A stretch of 64,000 nucleotides of DNA from Pseudomonas fluorescens (GTDB lineage Bacteria > Pseudomonadota > Gammaproteobacteria > Pseudomonadales > Pseudomonadaceae). Each line of letters starts with the position of its first letter. The first letter of the stretch is position 1. The stretch lies in contig NZ_CP015225.1 of the NCBI RefSeq assembly GCF_001623525.1, positions 5,406,501 to 5,470,500 on the forward strand. Direction: 5' to 3'. Of the stretch, positions 9,578-17,463 are shown piece after piece. A program made the position numbers and the translations under genes. The notes under the pieces were generated by a model. That model was not told where the DNA came from. It was given only the letters and a program-made list of their open reading frames with translations, and ran no database searches.

Positions 9578-10419
9578 GCGTCACCCCCTACTTTAGCGTC
9601 GGGTTGTTTGCAGATTCGGTCGAGCATGATCGCCAGCAATACGATCGCCAGGCCGGCTTCGAAGCCTAGGGCGATATCGGCGGTGTTCAGTGCGTTGACC
9701 ACGGGTTTGCCCAGGCCATCGGCGCCCACCAGTGCGGCGATCACCACCATCGACAACGACAGCATGATGCACTGGGTGATACCGGCCGCGATGCTGGGCA
9801 TCGCATGGGGCAGTTCAATGCGCGACAGGAGCTGGCGACGGGAGCAGCCGAAGGCTTTGCCGGCGTCCATCAGTTCGTCCGGTACGTCGCGGATGCCCAG
9901 GTAGGTCAGGCGGATGGGCGCGGCAATCGCGAACACCACCGTGGAGATCAAGCCTGGGACCACACCCAGCCCGAAGAGGGTCAGGGTAGGAATGAGGTAA
10001 ACGAAGGTCGGTACGGTCTGCATCAGATCGAGTACCGGACGCATCATTGTGTAGAACATCGGCTTGTGCGCGGCAACAATGCCCAGCGGCACGCCGATCA
10101 GTACGCAAACCAGGGTCGCGAACAGCACCTGGGCGAGGGTTTCCATGGTTTCTTGCCAGTAACCCAGGTTGAGGATCAGCAGGAAGGACGCGATGACGAA
10201 TATGGTCAGGCCCCATTTGCGCTGGATGAAGTGCGCCAATAGCGCAATGAGGCCGATCAGGGCCAGGGGGTTGAACCAGGTCAGCGCGAACGTCACGCCG
10301 TGAATCATCGTTTCCAGGAACAGCGCGATTGCGTCGAATGTGTTGGCGCCGTTTTGCGTCAACCATTCGACAAAGCCCGCGATGTACTGGCCCAAAGGTA
10401 TTTTCTGATCAATAAGCAT
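9574..10419 (-). CDS. cbcW: Choline/betaine/carnitine ABC transporter, permease CbcW
   Basis: 281 residues with at least five hydrophobic spans. It carries the BPD permease loop around AFGCSRRQLLSRIELPHAMPSI (EAA-type motif, middle of the C-terminal half). The start at 10419 (MLIDQKIPLGQ) was preferred over an upstream in-frame ATG because it matches ProW-like proteins and removes an unlikely proline/cysteine-rich leader. It is the inner-membrane channel of CbcXWV, lying between the binding protein and the ATPase genes. Confidence 0.92.
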   Translation of the reverse strand: MLIDQKIPLGQYIAGFVEWLTQNGANTFDAIALFLETMIHGVTFALTWFNPLALIGLIALLAHFIQRKWGLTIFVIASFLLILNLGYWQETMETLAQVLFATLVCVLIGVPLGIVAAHKPMFYTMMRPVLDLMQTVPTFVYLIPTLTLFGLGVVPGLISTVVFAIAAPIRLTYLGIRDVPDELMDAGKAFGCSRRQLLSRIELPHAMPSIAAGITQCIMLSLSMVVIAALVGADGLGKPVVNALNTADIALGFEAGLAIVLLAIMLDRICKQPDAKVGGDA

Positions 10420-10454
10420 GGTAGTGAACGTCCGCATGCAAGGGAATAAACAGC

Positions 10455-10476
10455 CCGGGCGAGCGAACTCGCCCGG
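10455..10476 (-). other. Stem-loop in the cbcX-cbcW gap
   Basis: CCGGGCGAG, loop CGAA, CTCGCCCGG: a 9-bp GC-rich stem between the cbcX stop and the cbcW start, without a T-run. Such hairpins after binding-protein genes often protect the 5' message and raise its level above the permease (inference). Confidence 0.6.
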
Positions 10477-10490
10477 CATAACATCAGCAG

Positions 10491-11438
10491 TTATTGCGCA
10501 AGTTTGGCTTTCACGGCTTCCAGGCCAGGTTTACCGTCAATGGTGGTCACGCCAGCGAGCCAGGTATCGAGTACCTGTGGGTTTTTCTTCAACCAAGCCT
10601 TGGCGGCGGCCTCAGGTTTCATCTTGTCATCGAGCACGTTGCCCATCAGCTGGCTTTCCATGTCGACGGTGAACTCCAGGTTTTTCAACAGTTGGCCAAC
10701 GTTGCTGCATTCCTGGCTATAGCCCTTGCGGGTGTTGGTCGCCACGGTAGCGGCACCGAAGTCGGGGCCGAAGAAGTCATCGCCGCCGGTCAGGTACTGG
10801 ATCTTGAAACGGGTGTTCATCGGATGTGGTGCCCAGCCGAGGAACACCACGTCGGTGCCACGCTTGGCGGCACGGTCGACCTGCGAGAGCATGCCCGCTT
10901 CACTCGACTCCACGACTTTGAAACCGGCGTCCTTCAGGCCAAAGGCGTTCTTTTCGATCATGCTCTGGATCAGGCGGTTGCCGTCGTTGCCGGGTTCGAT
11001 GCCGTAGATCTTGCCGTCCAGCTCTTTCTTGAATTTGGGGATATCGGCGAAGTCGTGCAGGCCTTTGTCATACAAAGCCTGAGGCACGGCGAGGGTGTAC
11101 TTGGCGCCCTTGAGGTTGGTGCGCACGGTTTCCACGGTGCCGGCTTCGCGGTAGGCCTTGATGTCGTTTTCCATGGTCGGCATCCAGTTGCCGAGGAATA
11201 CATCCATGTTCTTGCCATCGGCCAGGGACTTGTAGGTCACCGGCACGGAAATCATGGTGGTCTTGGTCTTGTAGCCGAGGGCGTCGAGCACCACGCTGGT
11301 GGTAGCGGTGGTCACGGTGATGTCGGTCCAGCCGACATCGGAGAAATTGACGGTGCTGCACTGTTCGGGTTCAGCAGCGTTGGCCAGCATCGGAAGACTC
11401 AGCATGGCGGCCAACAACAACGATGTGGAACCTTTCAT
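10491..11438 (-). CDS. cbcX: Choline/betaine/carnitine periplasmic binding protein CbcX
   Basis: 315 residues with a clear signal peptide (MKGSTSLLLAAMLSLPMLANA, cleavage near residue 21). The OpuAC-type substrate-binding domain is recognisable from VGWTDITVTTATTSVVLDALGY and FLGWAPHPMN; aromatic residues of this kind form the cage for quaternary ammonium groups. It captures choline-type solutes in the periplasm for CbcW/CbcV. It is first in its operon, divergent from sdaB across a 424-base region that holds candidate activator sites. CaiX (19568-20512) is a clear paralogue. Confidence 0.93.
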   Translation of the reverse strand: MKGSTSLLLAAMLSLPMLANAAEPEQCSTVNFSDVGWTDITVTTATTSVVLDALGYKTKTTMISVPVTYKSLADGKNMDVFLGNWMPTMENDIKAYREAGTVETVRTNLKGAKYTLAVPQALYDKGLHDFADIPKFKKELDGKIYGIEPGNDGNRLIQSMIEKNAFGLKDAGFKVVESSEAGMLSQVDRAAKRGTDVVFLGWAPHPMNTRFKIQYLTGGDDFFGPDFGAATVATNTRKGYSQECSNVGQLLKNLEFTVDMESQLMGNVLDDKMKPEAAAKAWLKKNPQVLDTWLAGVTTIDGKPGLEAVKAKLAQ

Positions 11439-11593
11439 GGGTGGACTCCTGGTGTTTTATCGGCGGTGTCCGGTCAGGACAACCGCGCTTATTGGATGTT
11501 GCGGTTGGTGGCGCGTGGGCACTCTCTGACACGCGGCCTTGCAAACGAGCCGTAACCGATCATGTACCAGTGCAAATCTGACGCCTACAGGGT

Positions 11594-11628
11594 GGGTCGT
11601 ATCCAGTACAGGGAGGGTCGCATCCAGT
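11594..11628. promoter_or_regulatory. Two-copy direct repeat, candidate GbdR operator for cbcX/sdaB
   Basis: GGGTCGTATCCAGT (11594-11607) and GGGTCGCATCCAGT (11615-11628) are direct repeats exactly 21 bases apart, two helical turns. This is the arrangement bound by AraC/XylS-family activators. Both flanking genes are members of the GbdR regulon in P. aeruginosa. The assignment to GbdR is inference. Nothing else recognisable was seen in the rest of the 11439-11862 gap. Confidence 0.6.
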
Positions 11629-11862
11629 GTCGGTGACGTCGTTTACAGATTTTTTCCGCCCCTGGCGGGCCTCTGATACGCAGAAAAACGGCGCAAAACC
11701 GGGGCCAGGACGGGACGGCGTTGCTGGGCATGATTGCGTCGGTGTCAGACGTCGGACCCCAAGGCAAAAACCGGATGATGCGGCCATCCCGGCGTTGAGC
11801 GTAGCAGCTCCGTCACCGGACGCTTCTGCGCCCGGATGTGCCTGTTCTGGAGGTTTTCGGCA

Positions 11863-13239
11863 ATGGCAATCAGCGTTTTCGACTTGTTCAAAATCGGTAT
11901 CGGCCCGTCCAGTTCCCACACCGTGGGCCCCATGCGTGCCGCGGCGCTGTTCGTTGAAGCGCTGAAGGCAAAGGTCCTGCTCAATGATGTGCGCCGGGTC
12001 GAGGTGCAATTGTTCGGTTCGCTGTCGGCCACCGGCATTGGCCACGGCAGCGACAACGCCGTGATCATGGGCCTGATGGGGGAGTGGCCGGACGCAATCG
12101 ACCCGTCGCAGATCGGCCCGCGTATCGAGCTGCTGCGTGAAACCCAGACCCTGCTGCTCGACGGTCGCCTGCCGGTGCCGTTCGTATGGTCCCGGGACAT
12201 GCGCCTGATCGACGAGAACCTGCCGTTCCATCCCAATGCGATGACGCTGGTGGCCGAGGGCGCCGACGGCGAGCTGCACCGTGACACTTATTACTCGGTC
12301 GGCGGTGGCTTTGTCGTCGATCAGGCCCAGGCCTCCAGCGGCGTGGTGGATCTGGACAGCACTGAGCTGCCTTACGATTTCTCCAGCGCCGAAGAATTGC
12401 TTGAGCTGTGCCGTACCCACAACTTGCGAGTAGCCGAGTTGATGCTGGCCAACGAAAAGGTCTGGCGGTCCGAAGAAGAGATCCGCAGTGGCCTGATGAA
12501 ACTGTGGCGGGCCATGCAGGATTGCGTCGAGCAGGGCCTCAAGCATGAAGGCATCCTGCCGGGCGGTTTGAATGTGCGTCGGCGGGCGGCCAAGTTGCAC
12601 CGCAGCCTGCAAGAATTGAACAAACCCAATGTCATCGGCTCGACCCTCAGCGCCATGGAGTGGGTCAACCTGTTCGCCCTGGCGGTCAACGAAGAGAACG
12701 CCGCCGGCGGACGCATGGTCACGGCGCCGACCAATGGCGCGGCGGGGATCATTCCGGCGGTCCTGCACTACTTCATGAAATTCAGCGAAGCGGTCACCGA
12801 CGCCAACGTTGTGGATTATTTCCTCGGTGCGGCGGCCGTCGGGATCCTGTGCAAGAAGAACGCATCGATTTCTGGCGCCGAAGTCGGTTGCCAAGGTGAA
12901 GTGGGATCGGCCTGCGCCATGGCGGCGGCGGGCCTGGCGGAAATCCTCGGAGCCACGCCGGAGCAATTGTGCAACGCGGCGGAAATCGGCCTGGAACACA
13001 ACCTCGGCCTGACGTGCGATCCGGTGGGCGGCCTGGTGCAGGTGCCGTGCATCGAGCGCAATGCGATTGCCGCGGTGAAAGCCATCAATGCCGCGCAAAT
13101 GGCGCTGCGGGGTGACGGCCAGCACTTCATCTCCCTGGACCGGGTGATCCGCACCATGCGTGATACCGGGGCCGACATGCATGACAAATATAAAGAGACC
13201 TCGCGCGGCGGCTTGGCGGTCAGTGCGGTGGAGTGCTGA
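11863..13239 (+). CDS. sdaB: L-serine ammonia-lyase (iron-sulfur type)
   Basis: 458 residues, usual for single-chain SdaA/SdaB. It deaminates L-serine to pyruvate and ammonia, the last step of betaine catabolism here (glycine to serine to pyruvate). The family signature [11 protein letters not shown] is at residues 14-24. Cysteines in [15 protein letters not shown] and [14 protein letters not shown] are positioned as in enzymes that bind an oxygen-sensitive 4Fe-4S cluster. The start at 11863 has GGAGG ten bases upstream. It is divergent from cbcX and upstream of gbdR. The symbol follows the P. aeruginosa gene at the same place. Confidence 0.94.
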   Translation: MAISVFDLFKIGIGPSSSHTVGPMRAAALFVEALKAKVLLNDVRRVEVQLFGSLSATGIGHGSDNAVIMGLMGEWPDAIDPSQIGPRIELLRETQTLLLDGRLPVPFVWSRDMRLIDENLPFHPNAMTLVAEGADGELHRDTYYSVGGGFVVDQAQASSGVVDLDSTELPYDFSSAEELLELCRTHNLRVAELMLANEKVWRSEEEIRSGLMKLWRAMQDCVEQGLKHEGILPGGLNVRRRAAKLHRSLQELNKPNVIGSTLSAMEWVNLFALAVNEENAAGGRMVTAPTNGAAGIIPAVLHYFMKFSEAVTDANVVDYFLGAAAVGILCKKNASISGAEVGCQGEVGSACAMAAAGLAEILGATPEQLCNAAEIGLEHNLGLTCDPVGGLVQVPCIERNAIAAVKAINAAQMALRGDGQHFISLDRVIRTMRDTGADMHDKYKETSRGGLAVSAVEC

Positions 13240-13244
13240 TCCAC

Positions 13245-13378
13245 TGTGGCGAGGGAGCTTGCTCCCGCTGGGTTGCGAAGCAACCCCAAGGCCTGATCTC
13301 GCAGTGCTTCAGAAAGACCGCGTAGACAGGATTTGCGACCGCTTCGCGGTCGAGCGGGAGCAAGCTCCCTCGCCACAG
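13245..13378. repeat. REP doublet downstream of sdaB
   Basis: Main-family REP pair; arms GTGGCGAGGGAGCTTGCTCC and complement, inner arms GGTTGCGAAGCAACC and GACCGCTTCGCGGTC. Confidence 0.88.
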
Positions 13379-13503
13379 GTGAATTTAAAACCGCTCGTAA
13401 AATGCACACCCACCTCGAAACACGCCACCTTTTAGCGCGTCGCAAACAGACAAGAGACGAACGGTCGGCCCCGCCGTCGGGTGCCACGCGACCGTCCGTC
13501 GCC

Positions 13504-13557
13504 GCACTTGTGGTGATACCTGTTGCGCAAGCCCCGCAGCCCAGTTCCCACAAGTGC
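13504..13557. promoter_or_regulatory. Inverted repeat upstream of the gbdR sigma-54 promoter
   Basis: GCACTTGTGG (13504-13513) and CCACAAGTGC (13548-13557) are perfect 10-bp arms separated by 34 bases, about 136 bases upstream of the -24/-12 element. The position suits an enhancer-binding protein, though no known NtrC consensus is seen; a stem-loop is the alternative. Confidence 0.45.
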
Positions 13558-13692
13558 TACCGATCTGCTCACGGTGCCGCGTGACGGGGCCCTGACACCC
13601 GCCAAAGTCCTGATAACCGTCCCTCGAAATACACCTTGAATAGACAGGTCGCGATGTCGTTTTCAGGATTTATTGAACGCGTATTCAATTTA

Positions 13693-13707
13693 GGCATGAC
13701 AATTGCT
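13693..13707 (+). promoter_or_regulatory. Sigma-54 (-24/-12) promoter of gbdR
   Basis: GGCATGACAATTGCT matches the RpoN consensus GGCACG-N4-TTGCW at all but one defined base, with the correct 12-base GG-to-GC spacing. It is about 107 bases upstream of the gbdR start. ATTGAA-N6-TTCAAT lies immediately upstream (13672-13689). Confidence 0.75.
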
Positions 13708-13757
13708 GTAACACTGTAAAGCCCGTCTCCCTCGTGGAGAGCAATGGCAAATAACCC

Positions 13758-13765
13758 AATAAAAA
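13758..13765 (+). promoter_or_regulatory. A-rich motif, candidate Hfq/Crc site in the gbdR leader
   Basis: AATAAAAA fits the AANAANAA catabolite-activity motif bound by Hfq/Crc in Pseudomonas messages. It lies in the predicted 5' leader, 49 bases before the start codon. It would give catabolite repression of the regulator; short motif, so low certainty. Confidence 0.35.
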
Positions 13766-13813
13766 GAGCCTCCGCCTGAGGCCATCACCCGCTTTGTGTG
13801 AGGAGATACCGCG

Positions 13814-14917
13814 ATGACGACGTCCAACTCCGGGGCCCAACCCCAGAACCGTGCGCCTCAATCCATCGGCTTTTTGCTGCTGGACAATTTCACGCTGATT
13901 TCCCTGGCGTCCGCGGTAGAACCGCTACGCATGGCCAACCAACTGTCCGGTCGCGAGCTATATCGCTGGACGACCCTCACAGTCGATGGCGGCCAGGTCT
14001 GGGCCAGCGACGGCTTGCAGATCACCCCCGACGCCTCGATGCACAAGGCGCCGGCCCTGGATACTGTCATCGTCTGTGGCGGCATCGGCATCCAGCGTAC
14101 CGTGACCCGCGAACACGTGTCGTGGCTGCAGAGCCAGGCCCGTCAATCCCGTCGCCTCGGCGCGGTTTGTACCGGCAGTTGGGCCCTGGCCTGCGCCGGT
14201 CTGCTGGACGGCTTCGATTGCAGCGTGCACTGGGAATGCCTGGCGGCAATGCAGGAAGCTTTCCCACGGGTATCGATGAGTACCCGCTTGTTCACCCTCG
14301 ACCGTAACCGCTTCACCAGCTCCGGCGGCACCGCGCCGTTGGACATGATGCTGCACCTGATCAGCCGTGATCATGGCCGTGAACTGTCGGCAGCGATCTC
14401 GGAAATGTTCGTCTACGAGCGTATCCGCAACGAACAGGATCACCAGCGTGTGCCGCTCAAGCACATGCTCGGCACCAACCAGCCGAAGTTGCAGGAAATT
14501 GTTGCGCTGATGGAAGCCAACCTCGAAGAGCCGATCGACCTGGATGAACTGGCGGTGTACGTCGCCGTGTCCCGGCGTCAGCTGGAGCGGTTGTTCCAGA
14601 AATACCTGCACTGCTCGCCGTCGCGCTATTACCTCAAGCTGCGGTTGATTCGTGCACGGCAACTGCTCAAGCAGACGCCGATGTCGATCATCGAAGTGGC
14701 CTCGGTATGCGGCTTCGTCTCCACCCCGCACTTCTCCAAGTGCTACCGCGAATACTTCGGCATTCCGCCGCGTGACGAACGCGTCGGTTCCAACACCACG
14801 CAGCAGGTGGCGATGATGCCGCTGCCGCAGGCGCTGGTGCTGTCGCCATTGTCCGGCCCGCTGTCGGCGCTGAGCCAGGCGCGTAATGAGTCGACGTTTG
14901 CCAGTGTGAGGCTCTAG
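13814..14917 (+). CDS. gbdR: AraC-family activator of betaine catabolism GbdR
   Basis: 367 residues. The N-terminal half is a DJ-1/PfpI-type (class I glutamine amidotransferase-like) sensing domain (IGFLLLDNFTLIS ... GGIGI ... GAVCTGSWALACAGLLDG). The C-terminal AraC/XylS double helix-turn-helix begins near residue 240 (DLDELAVYVAVSRRQLERLF ... IIEVASVCGFVSTPHFSKCYREYFG). In P. aeruginosa this protein responds to glycine betaine and dimethylglycine and activates gbc, dgc, sox, cbcXWV and sdaB. It has its own sigma-54-type promoter, suggesting nitrogen or carbon-status control. CdhR (20699-21643) is a paralogue with the same layout. Confidence 0.94.
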   Translation: MTTSNSGAQPQNRAPQSIGFLLLDNFTLISLASAVEPLRMANQLSGRELYRWTTLTVDGGQVWASDGLQITPDASMHKAPALDTVIVCGGIGIQRTVTREHVSWLQSQARQSRRLGAVCTGSWALACAGLLDGFDCSVHWECLAAMQEAFPRVSMSTRLFTLDRNRFTSSGGTAPLDMMLHLISRDHGRELSAAISEMFVYERIRNEQDHQRVPLKHMLGTNQPKLQEIVALMEANLEEPIDLDELAVYVAVSRRQLERLFQKYLHCSPSRYYLKLRLIRARQLLKQTPMSIIEVASVCGFVSTPHFSKCYREYFGIPPRDERVGSNTTQQVAMMPLPQALVLSPLSGPLSALSQARNESTFASVRL

Positions 14918-14924
14918 CAGCTTT

Positions 14925-15059
14925 CTGTGGCGAGGGAGCTTGCTCCCGCTGGACTGCGAAGCAGTCCCAAAACCGGCCTATGCGGTGTATCAGTCAAATG
15001 GCATTCGCTGGTTTTGCGACCGCTTTGCGGCCGAGCGGGAGCAAGCTCCCTCGCCACAG
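14925..15059. repeat. REP doublet downstream of gbdR
   Basis: Main-family REP pair with inner arms GGACTGCGAAGCAGTCC and GACCGCTTTGCGGTC. It separates gbdR from a convergent small gene. Confidence 0.88.
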
Positions 15060-15061
15060 GG

Positions 15062-15325
15062 TCAGGCGCTGTGGTTCTGCTGATACTCGGCCAGTGCAGG
15101 CAACAATTGCTTATCAATCGCCTGGCGCACGGCTGGCAGGATAGTTGCACTGCTGGTGTACATGTTCTTGACCATCAGGCGCAGTTCATTGGCGCGGGCC
15201 CTGTCCAGCCCCCGCACGGCGCACTCGCAGGCCTGCTGGGCGGTGGAGCCGCTGGGTATCTGCAACCCCAGGGCCTTGAGCTGGCCCAGCAGGTCTTCCT
15301 GGTCGATCAAATCGGCGTACATCAT
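15062..15325 (-). CDS. Small conserved hypothetical protein
   Basis: 87 residues, acidic-neutral and mostly helical by composition, with two cysteines near residue 33 (QQACECAVRGLDRARANEL). There is no signal peptide or membrane segment. Two adjacent ATG codons give starts at 15325 or 15322; an AAGGAAAA site lies 5-12 bases upstream of the first. Coding-like composition and a good ribosome site make it a probable real gene. It sits between gbdR and the carnitine genes, where P. aeruginosa also carries an uncharacterised small gene. No family was recognised, so no function is proposed. Confidence 0.6.
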   Translation of the reverse strand: MMYADLIDQEDLLGQLKALGLQIPSGSTAQQACECAVRGLDRARANELRLMVKNMYTSSATILPAVRQAIDKQLLPALAEYQQNHSA

Positions 15326-15574
15326 GACGCTTTTCCTTGTTCAGGGATTGGGGTCGTGTCTCGATTCTGGTAGCCGCCCGAAGCGGCGGCAAGGGCAAAT
15401 GGTCGCAATGTCATGAATGACTATGGAGGCGTCGTTTTCGGCTAACTTGCACGGGGCTGGACTGGGCACACTGACCTCAAGCTGAATCACGATGGTCTGG
15501 TCACCCTCGCGCGACAGCTCCTCCAGTAACGCAACCTGCCCCGATCCTGTCACGGCTTGATCGGGGATTTTTTT
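15326..15574 (+). ncRNA. Candidate small RNA or leader ending in a strong terminator
   Basis: This 250-base stretch has no convincing gene but ends in a Rho-independent terminator on the plus strand: CCCCGATC (15539-15546), GATCGGGG (15559-15566), then seven T residues. No plus-strand gene lies upstream before gbdR, whose 3' end is separated by a REP doublet and an opposing gene, so the terminator has no obvious client. A 22-codon ORF (MTMEASFSANLH...) at about 15418-15486 is a possible alternative. Transcription is not demonstrated. Confidence 0.35.
15539..15574 (+). terminator. Rho-independent terminator
   Basis: 8-bp perfect stem CCCCGATC/GATCGGGG with a 12-base loop, followed by A and seven T residues. 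Confidence 0.75.
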
Positions 15575-15625
15575 GCCTGTGAATCAGGGAAAGCTTGGGT
15601 GTCCGGCGATGAACGATGACGCGGC

Positions 15626-16789
15626 CTAGCGCTGCAACACCAGAATCCGCGACAACAACTCATCCCGATCCACATAGCATCCCTGGAAATGCCGGGCCCC
15701 GGAGGCCGGGTCGAAGGCATTGCGGGCGTGGAGGGTGCGGCGGTTGTCGAAGCACCAGAGCTGGCCGGGTTCGAGACGCTGTACCAGGCGAAATTGTGGC
15801 TCGCGGGTCAGGGCAATGAAGCGGCGGTAGGCGCGGTAAAGCTTGGGCATCTGCTCGACCGTGGTGTCGAACGGCCCACGCAGGAAGTTCGCCATGCGGA
15901 TTTCCGAAACCTGGCCGAGGGCGTCCAGCGCGATGATTGGCGCCAGGCAGCGGTAGTCGCTGCGACGGTCCTTGTTGCGAAACTCCACGGGGATCCGGCA
16001 CAGCGCGTCGAAGGCCTCGGGGTCTTCCTGGCGCAGTGCTTCAGCAATGGCAAACCCGTCGACAAAAATGCTCTCGCCACCGTCGGCGTCATTCACCAGG
16101 CAATGCAAGAATTGCAGCCCCGGCTGTAATTCCCGGGTCGGCAAATCACTGTGCAATGGCAGGTTGAAAGCGGTGTAGGCGTTGCTGTCGGCATCGGCTT
16201 TGGACTGCACATTGAACAGCACACCGAAGTTGCTCTCGCGAATAAAGGAAATGCGCTGGGCAATCCGTGTCAGCGAGCCGGGTTCGGTGGGTACGCCGCG
16301 CACCTGGGTCAGGCCGATGTCGCGCACCGCCAGCAACCATTGCAACAACGCATGGGCATCGTCCATCAGTGCCGGGTAGTCGAACACTGGCAATTGCAGG
16401 TCGTGCCGCCACAGTTGGCGCCGAGGCTTGTTCGCCAGGCGCTCGGCCCGGGACTGATCATCGTAGGCGTGGGCGCGCAACCAGCCCGGGTCGAAACGGC
16501 TCTGGTGACCGTCCTGCCAGTTCACGCACAGGCAGCCTTCGTCGTCGAGGTAGGTTGCGCCGGGGGCAATGTCTTCAGGGACGTCGATGATTTCCAGCAC
16601 CTGCTCGCGGGTGACGCTGTAGACGCATTGAGGGCAAGGGCAGTTGTCCCGCAGCCACGGGTGATGAAAGGGGCTTGCCCGGCCATCGGCCCACATCACT
16701 TGGATCCGGTCGGCCAAGGGTGTGACGGCGGTCAATGGGAAGATCAAGGGGTAATGGCGAAAGTCGGCAAAGGCGGCGGCGGTGTTCAT
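15626..16789 (-). CDS. Gamma-butyrobetaine dioxygenase (2-oxoglutarate/Fe type)
   Basis: 387 residues, the length of known bacterial gamma-butyrobetaine hydroxylases. It converts gamma-butyrobetaine plus 2-oxoglutarate and O2 to L-carnitine. The N-terminal DUF971-like domain carries the zinc-type cysteines C50, C52, C55 (NCPCPQC). The C-terminal TauD-type double-stranded beta-helix has the iron motif HxD at H213-D215 (PLHSDLP) and the distal His in RTLHARNAF near residue 360, followed by conserved arginines. It is the last gene of the minus-strand caiX-cdhCAB unit, 20 bases after the thioesterase gene. Its product feeds directly into CdhA. Confidence 0.9.
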   Translation of the reverse strand: MNTAAAFADFRHYPLIFPLTAVTPLADRIQVMWADGRASPFHHPWLRDNCPCPQCVYSVTREQVLEIIDVPEDIAPGATYLDDEGCLCVNWQDGHQSRFDPGWLRAHAYDDQSRAERLANKPRRQLWRHDLQLPVFDYPALMDDAHALLQWLLAVRDIGLTQVRGVPTEPGSLTRIAQRISFIRESNFGVLFNVQSKADADSNAYTAFNLPLHSDLPTRELQPGLQFLHCLVNDADGGESIFVDGFAIAEALRQEDPEAFDALCRIPVEFRNKDRRSDYRCLAPIIALDALGQVSEIRMANFLRGPFDTTVEQMPKLYRAYRRFIALTREPQFRLVQRLEPGQLWCFDNRRTLHARNAFDPASGARHFQGCYVDRDELLSRILVLQR

Positions 16790-16809
16790 GGCGATCTCCT
16801 GTTCGCGGC

Positions 16810-17286
16810 TTATCGGGGGAGAGGCAGGGCGATGATCCGGCCGATGTACAGCGGCGGCGGCAGGTCGGATTGTTCGTCGAGCAGGGCGCTGAGCCGGTCC
16901 AGGGTCTGTTCGGTGAAAGGCGCCGAGCGCGGGCCGGCCAGGTCGACGTGCAGTAGCATCTGTTCATTGCCGGCCAGCTCTTTATCACCGCCGACCAGAT
17001 GCAGGCTGTGGTAGAGGTGCAGGCGTTTGGCGTCGTGGCCGATGATGTGCGTGTGCACCTCGACCTGGGCGTCGAGCTTCACTTCGTGCAGGTAGTTCAG
17101 GTGCAGTTCGAGGGTGAACAACGAGTGGCCGCTGGCTTCGCGGTTCTGGCTGTCCATGCCGAGCCGGTCCATCAGCGCGTCGGTGGCGTAGCTGAAGATC
17201 AGCAGGTAGAAGGCATCGCGCAGGTGGCCGTTGTAGTCGACCCATTCAGGGAGGATGCGGGTTTGATAGGTGGTTAGGGTGGGCAT
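16810..17286 (-). CDS. cdhB: Betainyl-CoA thioesterase of carnitine catabolism (CdhB)
   Basis: 158 residues. A hotdog-fold acyl-CoA thioesterase: the opening WVDYNGHLRDAFYLLIF contains the 4-hydroxybenzoyl-CoA-thioesterase-type D-x-N-x-H motif. In the known pathway it releases glycine betaine from betainyl-CoA after CdhC. The start at 17286 (MPTLTTYQTR) was chosen because the upstream extension is translated REP sequence. It lies between cdhA and the butyrobetaine dioxygenase gene, with a REP doublet separating it from cdhA. In some bacteria this domain is fused to carnitine dehydrogenase, which supports the assignment. Confidence 0.87.
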   Translation of the reverse strand: MPTLTTYQTRILPEWVDYNGHLRDAFYLLIFSYATDALMDRLGMDSQNREASGHSLFTLELHLNYLHEVKLDAQVEVHTHIIGHDAKRLHLYHSLHLVGGDKELAGNEQMLLHVDLAGPRSAPFTEQTLDRLSALLDEQSDLPPPLYIGRIIALPLPR

Positions 17287-17320
17287 GCTGGAACTCCACA
17301 AATAGTCGCTGGTGTACACC

Positions 17321-17456
17321 CTTGTGGCGAGGGAGCTTGCTCCCGCTCGGCCGCGAAGCGGTCGTAAAACCAGCGAATACGATTTGACTGATACACCGCA
17401 TTTGCCGGTTTTGGGACTGCTTCGCAGTCCAGCGGGAGCAAGCTCCCTCGCCACAA
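17321..17456. repeat. REP doublet between cdhA and cdhB
   Basis: Main-family pair inside the cdh transcription unit; arms CTTGTGGCGAGGGAGCTTGC and complement, inner arms GGCCGCGAAGCGGTC and GGACTGCTTCGCAGTCC. Confidence 0.88.
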
Positions 17457-17463
17457 GGGGGGG

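Noticed and set aside
13245..15059. Repeated palindromes as a CRISPR array
   Set aside because: The repeats are inverted pairs of REP units between genes, not evenly spaced direct repeats with unique spacers, and no cas gene is present.
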